Assembly: GCA_002284615.2 (NCBI GenBank)
Contig: MU070014.1
Span: forward strand, 79,986 to 94,260
Reading direction: 5' to 3'
Origin: Dunaliella salina
Lineage: Eukaryota > Chlorophyta > Chlorophyceae > Chlamydomonadales > Dunaliellaceae
Length of the DNA stretch: 14,275 bases
Part shown: positions 1-14,275 of the stretch, in pieces
How positions within the stretch are numbered: the first letter of the stretch is position 1
Layout: every line of letters begins with the position of its first letter
Notes under the pieces: generated by a model
The model's database searches: none
Seen by the model: the letters and a program-made list of their open reading frames with translations, nothing else
What the model was told of the DNA's origin: nothing
Program-made: the position numbers and the translations under genes

Positions 1-1592
1 TGCTTGCAGGCATGTCAGCTTCTGCGGTGTCAGTATGTGGAACAAGCTAGCATGGATAGCAGCTGAGCATTGACGCAGGAGTACTTGAATGGGGTTGTTC
101 AGATTTTATGACAGACAGCTGAATCTTTGGCCACGCTGTTGCGTTATTCTGAGCATTTCCTGTCAAGTTAACTTAGCGGTTGAAAAAATTCGATGGGGCT
201 GATGTCGGCACTTTTGCACATGGATTTGTACAAAGTCCCACTTCCAAAAGATTTAGTGTCTCCTACAGCCTTCCATTTCATGTTGGCATACATTTGGGAA
301 GCCTTTGCTTCAACGTGATAAACCTAAAGCAGGCTGAAGTTTAGAGCGAGTTGTCATTTCTTCACTTCCTCACATGGGTGTGCACATGCATGCACCCATG
401 TTCCTGTTCGCCATGTGCTCAGCTAGTTTGCTGGTGCACTTGCCTTACCTCTGTGGTTCTCTCCACAAGTAAATAGAGCACGTAATGAATGTGGCACATG
501 TTGTTCCTGGTGAGAGTAAGAAAATGAAAATGTAAACTTTAGGTCTCTGTATTGGTGAGGGTTGGTTTTGTGGCATAGGGGCTACTCGACAGGCCTGTGT
601 CAAATAATGTGCTTGTCAGTAAAGCTCTCGTGTTCTTCTGGGCTACTTCTATGTCATGGGAGTACACCTGCGGCTTCCTGTGCTGGAATTACCTGCGGTT
701 GGCATCCTCTCGGTGCTGGGCGGATGAGGATGAAGTTCTGCATGCATGACCAGGAGTCCAAGCCTGACTGGCAAAGACATAGGTTTCGAGGGGGGTGCAA
801 AGATGTGCATGCAACAAATTGCTTATCAATCCAGGATTGTGACGAAGGAGCGATAGGCTTTTCTCCCAAAAGATTCTCTGAGCTGGCTTAAGCTTGCGAG
901 GCAAGACCTTGAGGAGCAGGTTTGTTCTTTGTGTACTTTTGGGACAATCCACATCAAAGTTTGGGTGTAGGTGCCCACATGTGTGTTTAACAGATAGGGA
1001 ATGAGAGAGGTCTTCAAACCTGAATACCTGCGAGCCTGAGTGGTGGCATAAGACAAAGGAAACAACAAGCAACTTGTTTTTGCCGCATCTTGGCGACAAG
1101 CTTTGGTTGTGTCGAGTTTGGGCATGTGTGGTGGATTTGCGAGGGTTCCCATAAGGGAAAGAGAGCTCTTCAGACATGAATACCTGCAAGAGTGGGTACG
1201 CAAGACAGTACAACACCAACAAGCAAGTTGTCTTTTACCACGACTTGCGTTGATTGTGTTGGATATACTAAAGCAAATGTGCCAAGGTGCAGCCTTTGAT
1301 TTGGGAAAGACACTGGAAGCAGGGGGTCGGGTGGTGGTTTCTAAGAGTCCAGCACGCAATTTGTCTGCTTTTTCTGGGGTCAAAAAGTTACTCCTGCCTG
1401 GTACTTTGAGTGAAAAAGACAGCTCATGGCTTTGCCTACGAGGTGTACTCCTGCTTGATCATGTCTTCAGAAGGAGCGACATTGGCTTGCATTAGTTTAC
1501 TTGCGCATATGTGTTATCATATCTTTCTGGCGCATCAAGGTGCGCATTACCGCACAAGACACGCCATTATTGAATTACCATCATTCCTACAG
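1..1592. other. Non-coding stretch upstream of the first visible proteasome exon (probable intron)
   Basis: I found no exon here. I looked in all frames for the missing N-terminal proteasome alpha sequence (the alpha signature, the EYALEAV-type helix, the ALACAG-type strand) and saw none. Open frames in this stretch lack family motifs and codon regularity. Because the exon at 1593 begins with a splice acceptor (cctacag), the stretch is most simply the 3' part of a long intron, possibly with short unrecognised exons. It contains one diverged tandem duplication near 1001-1256. Confidence 0.6.
1001..1256 (+). repeat. Diverged tandem duplication, period about 160 bp
   Basis: The stretch near 1001-1098 (gagaggtcttcaaacctg, gaatacctgc, aacaacaagcaacttg) reappears near 1161-1256 as gagagctcttcagacatg, gaatacctgc and caccaacaagcaagttg in the same order and spacing. 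Several substitutions and small indels separate the copies. It looks like an old local duplication in non-coding DNA, with no terminal features of a transposon. Confidence 0.55.
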
Positions 1593-1817
1593 AGCTACCG
1601 ATTGACCCTTGACGAGCGAGCAACTGTGGACTACATCACCAAATACATCGCCGGTGTGCAACAAAAGTATACCCAGAGCGGAGGTGTACGGCCTTTTGGT
1701 ATTTCCACGCTTGTGGTGGGCTTCGACCCCTTAGGTGCACCCCAGCTGTACCAGACAGACCCCTCAGGCATCCACTCTGCCTGGAAGGCAAACGCTATTG
1801 GCAGGAATTCAAAGACG
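1593..1817 (+). CDS. PSMA7: Proteasome alpha 7, internal exon (75 codons)
   Basis: The acceptor is cctacag ending at 1592 and the donor is ACG|gtgaga at 1818. The exon starts [18 protein letters not shown], matching the position in plant PAD1 where CQSHRLTLE occurs, and ends GRNSKT. Upstream of 1593 the same frame stays open but loses all family similarity, which places the splice here. Reading through the donor reaches a stop after 12 extra codons. Confidence 0.93.
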
Positions 1818-4269
1818 GTGAGAGCATACTTGCCATGGCAAGATGAGTACACCTGAGGTTCCAAGTGTTGAGTCGCTTCTTTATAATTGAAAGAAAATTC
1901 CTTGATTCCTTTGGCCTGACCTTTGCAAAGTCGCATGGCCGCAGACTTCTGGTTGCCATCTGCCGCGCAGCAAGGCTTGCAGAATGACGTTCACATGCCT
2001 GTGGAAGTTTTCCTAGGATGGCACTTCGGAATATTGTGCCCACCCTGCCAACAAGTCACGCATCACTTTCTGGATGTGACACAGCTCGGATAAGCTTCCA
2101 TCCACTTGGTATGCCTTGGCTCCCGGAAGCAAGGCTGGGTGCATTTGCCTGGCACTGTGCCTTTGGGCTCCCACGCCTACCTCTCAGAAGTAGGCAATTC
2201 TGCAATTTACATGCACCTGTTTGTCTGTGCACTCTTTTACACTGTTTATAATCGCTTGCTTCAATCAAATGTGCCTATCTTTGTAGCATGACCACCCATG
2301 CACTTACATGGGGCCCTGCTATTTGGACAGAACAACACCCCCTGACACCACTTGCCCATCTTTGTTGTCGCCCAGACTCGAGAGTTCCTGGAGAAGAACT
2401 ATGTGGAGACGTCTGGCAAGGACACCATCAAGCTGGCCATCAAGGCACTCATGGAGACTGTGGAGGCAGGCAGCAAGAGCATCGAGGTACGTATCTTAAA
2501 TGTCTTTTAAATGCTGCTGGAAGCTTTCTGAAATTGAGTGGCCTTGCTTCATACAAGGTTACAAGGCCTCCAGTCAAAACGACTGACTGCTAGCCTGGAG
2601 GTACGTATCTTAGACCTCACAAAGTTGACTTTAAGAGCAGAGCGGGTTATGTGAGGTGCTCTCTGCTGTTGAGGCCTGGCCATGAAATTGAGAGTATGCC
2701 AGGTGATGATACGTTCATGAGGTGCTTTCCCCTCCTGAGGGGTGCCACATGCTGAGCCCCAGCCTCCAGGTCAGCTGAGCCTGATGCTCTTGTCCAGAAC
2801 TTTCCTTGGGGGCAATATTCCTGAGGCAGTGTTTGCCAAAGCAAACAGCTGCAGAGGTCAACCTGCAACACATCAGCCATGAAGCAGAAGGACGACGGGT
2901 GCTCTTTGACAACCAGGCAAGCAGGTGTGTTTATGGTGGGACACTGCTCATGTGGCCTTGCTGATTCTATGCTGCTTTCCTTGCATCTGGGGTCACGACA
3001 GGGATGTGGTTGTATTGTTGAAAATGCATTATGCAGCTTTTCACATGAATACTAGGAGAGCCAGCATCTGATGCGCTGCCAGGCACCTAAACACCTTACC
3101 ATTTGCATGGCCTGCAAAATTTGTTGGCAATGGAAAAAGGCCACCCCTATGTCAATTAGGGAGCAGCAGACATGATTTTCTCACAGAGCCGTTCTATAGA
3201 GTGTTGGGCTTGGGTTTGCGTACAATTAGGTTGCCTGTTAAAAATTAAGACCCGCTCTGCAGAATGTTCAAGAGCGTGTTGCGTATGGCGAGCACCTTCA
3301 ACACCCAGGAGAATAGTAGGAAGTGCTTGTTTTCTGTCCAGGAACAGAAAAGAGACCTGGTGATGCACACAAATTCCCCCTTATATCCTTTTGGCATTAA
3401 AAGGAAGCCAATCAAGAGTTCTCGAACTCCAATTCGGGTTCAATGAAACATGGAATGTACAGAGGTTTTTAGGAGCAACACAGTAGATTTCAGGAGGGGG
3501 TTCGAGAAGGCGAAAAAATTTCCAACCCAGCCCCCCCCTTCCCCCTTTCCTCCGATTGGGGGGACCTGTGCATAAACCAATGAATAGCGCGTGGTTTCAT
3601 ATTGCTGATTTCGCATTTTTTGGTGAGATTGGCTCATGGCGTCAAACGTTATGCTTCCTATGCCTCCTGCGAGAAAGAATAAAAAAGGAATTGAATTGAA
3701 TTGCTCCACACAGGCAGGGAAACACTTCCTGCACTGATTGAGGATTAGAAGATGTACTGGCTCAAGAGCTGCATGTCCCCTCTAAGTATTTTACCCTTAC
3801 TATTCTTATCCACGTGGTACCATTCCTTTTGTTATTATAAATCCTGTCCTGTCCTTATTTTTATTGACAAAAAAAACAGTCCTTGTATTTGCACGCTCGG
3901 TATCTTTGACTTCAACCAGGTGCACTTTGCCTGTTTGGCACCAGGTTAGTGGGTTGTCTGACAGGGGTTGCTGGCATTCAAGCACACCTCACTCTTCTAA
4001 ATCCCAGCATTGTTTTGTAGGCACCGGGACAATTGGAGTGTGACATGATGAGATAATTTTTTAGATCGTGTTGCTTTCATTCTTTGCAATTTTTGCCCTT
4101 CTCCCTTTTTGTGTCCCCACTGCAGGTCGCAGTCATGGAGCGCGATACAGGGCTGCGCATGTTGACAGATGAAGAGGTTGATGCTGTGGTGAAAGAGGTG
4201 GAGGAGGAGAAGGAGGCAGTGGAAGCAGCCAAGAGAGGGGGAGCAAGCGCAGCTGGGGCACGAGGCTGA
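1593..4269 (+). CDS. PSMA7: 20S proteasome subunit alpha type 7 (alpha4 position), 3' part, three exons
   Basis: Exons 1593-1817, 2376-2486 and 4126-4269 join in phase 0 to give 159 C-terminal residues and a TGA stop. The family is about 250 residues, so roughly 93 N-terminal residues, including the alpha-subunit signature, lie upstream of the window. Visible landmarks are the helix [16 protein letters not shown], the conserved GGVRPFG turn, the strand LVVGFDPLG, the YQTDPSG and [11 protein letters not shown] motifs, EFLEKNY, the helix [14 protein letters not shown], and a charged Glu/Lys-rich tail ending in AGARG. Alpha subunits form the outer heptameric rings of the 20S core and gate substrate entry; they lack the catalytic threonine of active beta subunits. 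Human PSMA7 and plant PAD1 are the closest matches from memory. The gene converges on the LRR gene downstream. One small oddity is a Thr-Thr across the first splice where relatives have Ser/Thr-Val/Ile. Confidence 0.94.
1818..2375 (+). other. Proteasome gene intron, 558 bp
   Basis: A GT-AG intron (gtgaga to tcgcccag) in phase 0. Nothing else was recognised inside it; small open frames here have no family features. Confidence 0.85.
2376..2486 (+). CDS. PSMA7: Proteasome alpha 7, internal exon (37 codons)
   Basis: The exon begins ACT CGA GAG TTC ([16 protein letters not shown]) and ends AGSKSIE before the donor gag|gtacgt. It aligns with plant [19 protein letters not shown] and covers the helix that packs near the C-terminus of alpha subunits. 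The first codon gives Thr where relatives usually have Val or Ile after the splice. Confidence 0.93.
2484..2612 (+). repeat. Duplicated 5' splice-site sequence, 15 bp direct repeat
   Basis: The junction sequence gaggtacgtatctta at 2484-2498 recurs exactly at 2598-2612, 114 bp downstream in the intron. The second copy is also a good donor match (GAG|GTACGT). Using it would add intron sequence that hits TAA eight codons after the normal exon end. Confidence 0.8.
2487..4125 (+). other. Proteasome gene intron, 1639 bp
   Basis: A GT-AG intron (gtacgt to cactgcag) in phase 0. It contains the duplicated donor at 2598 and a possible retroelement tail near 3430-3705. No internal exon was recognised. 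Confidence 0.85.
3430..3705 (+). mobile_element. Possible non-LTR retroelement or SINE 3' remnant
   Basis: A stretch unlike its surroundings contains a C-rich run (about 3530-3548) and ends gagaaagaataaaaaagg followed by attgaattgaattg (to about 3702). An AATAAA-type signal followed by a short (TTGAA)n tail is a common 3' end of CR1/L2-like LINEs and their SINEs. I found no target-site duplication, no internal Pol III boxes in the right order and no reverse transcriptase. The 5' limit is a guess. Confidence 0.25.
4126..4269 (+). CDS. PSMA7: Proteasome alpha 7, last exon and stop
   Basis: The acceptor is cactgcag at 4125. The exon reads [19 protein letters not shown], an acidic/lysine helix and a Gly/Ala-rich end, then TGA. 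It matches the plant VAVMTREETGLRQLEEAEID region. The tail after EAAKRGG differs from relatives, which is normal for this subunit. Confidence 0.93.
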   Translation, partial: VAVMERDTGLRMLTDEEVDAVVKEVEEEKEAVEAAKRGGASAAGARG

Positions 4270-4786
4270 GCTCACGCAACTCAATCCTTCAGCGAGTGTG
4301 TGCTCTGACAGGAGAGCCAGTTTGGACTCCGCTCTCTTTTCTTGCGGTTTTGGATACCCTTCTGAGGGTTGATAGAGGCAGGCAGATGATAGAGAGGAAT
4401 TAGGTGCTGCAACTCCCACAGGGGCCCCCATTGCTCCCTGCTGTCTTGCCTACTGTCATCAGGTGCATACAAGCAATTTTTTTGTCAACCTGTTCTTATT
4501 GTTAACAGCACTTCATCCATCAACCTGCAGCCAGGCTTTTTGGATTACTGGCCCAACGATTTCTGGTGGGGTGGACACTTGCAATTCAATGGAAGGGATA
4601 GCTTTTGGCCAATATGGCTGACTGTTAGCCCGCTCAGGAAAACAAGAAATCTGTAGATGTTTTGTTTCGTGAAGGCTAACATATTAAAAAGACTGTACAT
4701 TGTGCATGACGGGCAGGCGATGAAGGTAAGGTTACACGCTATATCCGCCTTCAAGGGCAGCTGAGTGGAAACACAGAGGTCTGTAA
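4270..4786 (+). terminator. Probable 3' UTR with first TGTAA polyadenylation signal at 4782-4786
   Basis: No TGTAA occurs between the stop and 4782. TGTAA about 10-20 nt before cleavage is the standard chlorophyte nuclear signal, so a 3' UTR of about 520 nt is predicted if the host is a green alga. Cleavage would fall near 4800. Confidence 0.45.
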
Positions 4787-5979
4787 CCAGACCAGACTAG
4801 GAAATCGAATGCATTGCTCAAAACTCAGGCACAGCATTTCAAGCAAGCAGACACAAACTTGGCTAATTCTAAGACATCGGACAGACGATGAGCCATCTGA
4901 GAAGTAAGGTGGAAGAGAGGAAGGAGGGGCCAGAGAAGAAGAACATATGTGTTTGTTGAAGAGATGAGACCAGGGTTTTGGTGCATTTGAAGGCAGCGTG
5001 CTGTTTATCCTGGAAACCAAGTTGAATACAGGTCACAGGTTTCAGAAGCAAAGAAAGCCTTTGATCAAAACAGACAACTACTAAAATGAAAGAAGGTCAC
5101 AAAGAAGGGTGCAATTCTTTCTTAATTTGATTCATGAAAGCGAGCATATTAGATTGGACAGTGGTGAGTAAAAGGAAGGTATGGAGCTGCCTGGGAAGGA
5201 ATTGTAGAGAAAGGTGGACCAGAGAACAAGGTAACATACTTGAACCTAAGAGAGCACACCTGGGTGTGTCAACATTTGTCTGCAAGTGTTCATCATGAGA
5301 TTCATTCAGCCCTCGGCCAGAATGTCAGGCTGCTCAGCCTTGGGGGTGTTGACATTATAAATAGCATCCCCTTCATCCTGCACGTCACTTGAGCATTATA
5401 CAGGACTCAGGCAGGAGGAATGATGTCATTCCAAGCAGCTTGCTTAAGTTTGAGAGTGTGGACACAAGGTGGAAATGGGATGCACTGGTTGGACATCAAT
5501 CACAAGCACGAGAGAAAAGAAGGAAAAGGATGAGAACTTGCACTGCGCAAAAGCCAGCATGCATTAAGGAAAGACCGATCAGCCAGCCCTGGCACTAACA
5601 GTGAGTCCCACCAACGGAGGCAAGCTATGTGCACCCAAGCTAATATGGGCCATCCATCCAGCTGCTCGCCTTGCTCTCCTGCACGCAGCCCATCCAGTAG
5701 CCCCCCCCCCCCCTCAACGTTGCTTGAGTTGCCAAATTTGATGGCATGTTTAATGCTATTAATGTTCGTTAGGGTCTTAACAGCATGATCATGATAGTGG
5801 AGTTTGGTTGCAGTTTTGTGGGCTTTGTCTTTGGTTAGGTCAATTTGGCAGGGGGGATCAATTGTGTATGTGTGAGTCGTAGACAGTTCCGGCTACTCCA
5901 ACCAGTATGGTGTGTAGTGTGACTCTGTTATTGCGGTGTCTGCTCTGAAGAATTTGTTGTGCGCATGCTTTCGATGGTC
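4787..5979. other. Intergenic DNA, no gene recognised
   Basis: Both strands were read. The short open frames have no recognisable domain, and several are rich in Arg/Lys only because of AG-rich DNA. A run of 13 C occurs at 5701-5713. No tRNA and no promoter with gene-like sequence after it were seen. Confidence 0.6.
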
Positions 5980-5999
5980 TACAGTAGGTTCCCGATTAC

Positions 6000-6063
6000 T
6001 TCGTACCGGGGTATTATTTTTTTGGACTTCGTAGCGCTTCGTACCAGTTCGTACCACTTCGTA
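6000..6063 (+). repeat. TTCGTA motif cluster, left end of the element
   Basis: TTCGTA occurs at 6000, 6028, 6038, 6048 and 6058. The last four are exactly 10 bp apart, about one turn of the helix. Such repeated subterminal motifs may be transposase binding sites; that role is inference. Confidence 0.8.
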
Positions 6064-6485
6064 TGTCAGCAGTATAATTTTGACTGGTCAAAGGCATTTC
6101 GTCCCAGTGGTGGAAAGGCCGCTGCAGGGCCGCTGCAAGGCCACGGTCTCCCTTAGCAAGCAGCTTTGGGCGTCAGAATGGGCCCCCCAACTGCGGGGGG
6201 GGGGGAAGGGGGAGAAGAGCAAGAGAGGAAGATGCACAGCTCAGCGTGAACTTTGCGACAGCTGTCCAGCTGTGCACCCTGTTCTGTACATGTGTGCGCT
6301 GCTCATCTGAAGGACGTCCGTGACCCCTATTCGCTGGCATGGGCCTGATGTTGCTCTTTGAGATGCCCATCTCGCTGCTTGCCTGGCGTAAGCAGCAGGC
6401 TGGGTCAGGGGGGTGAAGTTCCCCATCTTCTGCTACGCTATCTTTCCAAATCCTACAACTTTCAGAAAATTCTATTCTTTTGCAC

Positions 6486-6586
6486 TTCGTTTTCACTTCG
6501 TAACACTTCGTATTGGAGGATCAGGAATTATTTCTCTCACTTCGTAAGATTTCGTTTTTGGGCAAAATGATTAATTAATTTACGAA
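6486..6586 (+). repeat. TTCGTA motif cluster, right end of the element
   Basis: TTCGTA occurs at 6497, 6507 and 6541, with TTCGTT variants at 6486 and 6551 (spacings 11, 10, 34, 10). These are in the same orientation as the left cluster. Only the motif inside the terminal repeat (TACGAA, 6581-6586) is inverted. Confidence 0.75.
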
Positions 6587-6606
6587 GTAGTCGGGAACCT
6601 ACTGTA

Positions 6607-7326
6607 TTTGTGTAGATTTCGTGCAGTGAAGATAGTTTGTTCAGGCTTGGTGTCAGAACAAAAGTCAGCTTAATAGAGGGGATACCTCTGTCTCTGGGAT
6701 TTATTTCTTGCGTGTGATTTGTGGAGTCTCTGCCTTCAAGGGACAGGACTAGAATGCCATCAAGGCGACTGAGTTGTGCATTTGGTGGCTTGTCAGATGG
6801 AAACAGCCAAAGTCGAACGTTTCCTCAGAAGCTGTCAGGAATTTATTTCTCCAGGGGGTATAGCCTATTGCATGCATCCGTAGTGACTATGTTAGTTAGG
6901 CCTAACCAAACAAGGCCAGGGAACCTATTCACCACATCAACTTGCCGTACTTTCAAAAGAGAAATAAAATAATTAGTATTACCATCGGTTCTTATCGCCA
7001 CCACCTGGCGAGGCTCACAATCTCCTTGCCAGAGCCAAGAGCCACACTGCCTGTGGTGGTTCCCTGGTTTTGTTATGAAGTAGTCTCAAGGGAAGCACCA
7101 GCCCTGTACATGGACTTCTCAAGTCATAACCAGGGGACGACCTCCAGCATTGGGACCAACATCTTTGGAGACAAAGATCAGAGAAGGAGACAGGGAAAAG
7201 CAAGGAAGTGCATGCATGTTGCTGGCAGGATGTCCTAGTGATGGAGCTGCTGTCCAGCAGTTCAAAAACCACAGAGTGCAGAAGCTGCTAAAAAAATTGC
7301 AAAGGGACCTGCTGTAACACTGGGTG
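6607..7326. other. Intergenic DNA and 3' UTR of the LRR gene
   Basis: No gene was recognised. On the - strand, downstream of the LRR stop at 7327, I found no TGTAA before the mobile element. An AATAAA-type sequence lies near 6847-6842 (- strand). The polyadenylation site is therefore unresolved. Confidence 0.45.
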
Positions 7327-13788
<6,462 letters not shown>

Positions 13789-14174
13789 CTGCAAAGGAAG
13801 AATGCATGCAAAATGAAGATACATATTTTATATACAAAAAGGAATGAAAGCTGTTAAAGCTCGCAGCCAGGGACTCCATGAACGTAACAGCCTGTGAAGA
13901 AAAAAGAAGGAATGAACAGTGAAAATACAATTTTTTTTTTTGAAAAGTAACAAACAAATGAAAGCTGTTGAAGCTTGCGGCCAAGCACTCCATGGAAACC
14001 AGCCTGCGCAGCAAAGCCACAGCAAGGGGGGAAGCCGACGCTGAGAAAAGCTTGTGACAGGCGGGAGGGAGGGGGAAAAAGTATTGGACACCACAGGAGG
14101 GTGTTGGAAGCATGTATTTTGGATCACTTGCACAAGTCCGTCTAAAAACTACATATTCGGAATCCTGAGATCGA

Positions 14175-14175
<1 letters not shown>

Positions 14176-14220
<45 letters not shown>

Positions 14221-14229
14221 AATAAATAA

Positions 14230-14275
<46 letters not shown>
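14176..14275. repeat. (TA)n microsatellite with an AATA-rich interruption
   Basis: Alternating TA runs at 14176-14217 and about 14235-14275 are separated by aataaataaataaatatg. It reaches the window edge, so its true length is unknown. Confidence 0.95.

Larger units (their letters stand above)
5980..6606. mobile_element. Non-autonomous Tc1/mariner (pogo/Tigger-like) element with TA target duplication
   Basis: The left end (5982 onward, CAGTAGGTTCCCGATTACTT) and the right end (reverse complement from 6604, CAGTAGGTTCCCGACTACTT) form 24-bp terminal inverted repeats with one mismatch. They are flanked by TA at 5980-5981 and 6605-6606. The element between the TAs is 623 bp. Ends beginning CAGT plus TA duplication are typical of the pogo/Tigger branch. 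Subterminal TTCGTA motifs cluster at both ends. No transposase is visible, so it would need one supplied in trans. It lies between two convergent genes. Confidence 0.85.

Noticed and set aside
3490..3660. SINE with Pol III A and B boxes
   Set aside because: A GGTTCGA-like sequence (about 3499) lies upstream of the only TGGCNNA-like sequence (about 3630), the wrong order for a tRNA-derived promoter.
4670..5290. Apparent repeated AG-rich blocks between 4.67 and 5.29 kb
   Set aside because: The similarity is only compositional; I could not align blocks with a fixed spacing.
5389..5598. 69-codon open frame on the + strand after a TATAAATAG-like sequence near 5356
   Set aside because: No recognisable domain, basic composition from AG-rich DNA and no gene context, so it was not called.

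Overview
This is nuclear eukaryotic DNA, most likely from a green alga (chlorophyte, perhaps a chlamydomonadalean such as a Dunaliella-like species). The evidence is a spliced proteasome gene whose residues look plant/green-algal (GRNSKT at the exon end, EFLEKNY after it), GT-AG introns of 0.1 to 1.6 kb, a first downstream TGTAA (the usual chlorophyte polyadenylation signal), long (CA)n tracts and dense minisatellites. The lineage is inference. No bacterial operons, rRNA, tRNA or CRISPR were seen.

Layout. Positions 1-4269 hold the 3' part of a + strand gene for 20S proteasome subunit alpha type 7 (exons 1593-1817, 2376-2486 and 4126-4269; the first ~93 residues lie upstream of the window). 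Positions 4270-7326 are 3' UTR plus intergenic DNA between two convergent genes, and contain a 623-bp non-autonomous Tc1/mariner (pogo-like) element with TA target duplication. Positions 7327-13788 hold, on the - strand, the 3' part of a leucine-rich-repeat (LRR) gene. I assembled it from eight exons by splice sites, intron phase and LRR register: 13788-13669, 12983-12851, 11699-11544, 10372-10220, 9259-8738, 8485-8386, 7768-7630 and 7495-7327. They join into 496 residues with about 12 LRRs, interrupted by a 174-residue low-complexity polyQ segment. The 5' part of this gene lies beyond 14275.

The most unusual material is in the introns of the LRR gene. (1) The 3' ends of two introns, together with the first ~35 nt of the exon that follows, are tandemly copied upstream, giving arrays of decoy splice acceptors (about nine at 11700-12505, two at 13850-14010). 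(2) Both long (CA)n arrays begin within 20 nt downstream of a 5' splice site, so the pre-mRNA carries (UG)n just after the donor. (3) A pyrimidine-rich minisatellite precedes the acceptor of the polyQ exon, which is a symmetrical phase 0-0 cassette whose removal restores a near-continuous LRR array. (4) A 219-bp TIR element with an 8-bp target duplication sits 19 nt inside a donor and carries telomere-like CCCTAA repeats.

The two genes have no visible functional link. One is core protein degradation; the other is a probable protein-interaction scaffold.
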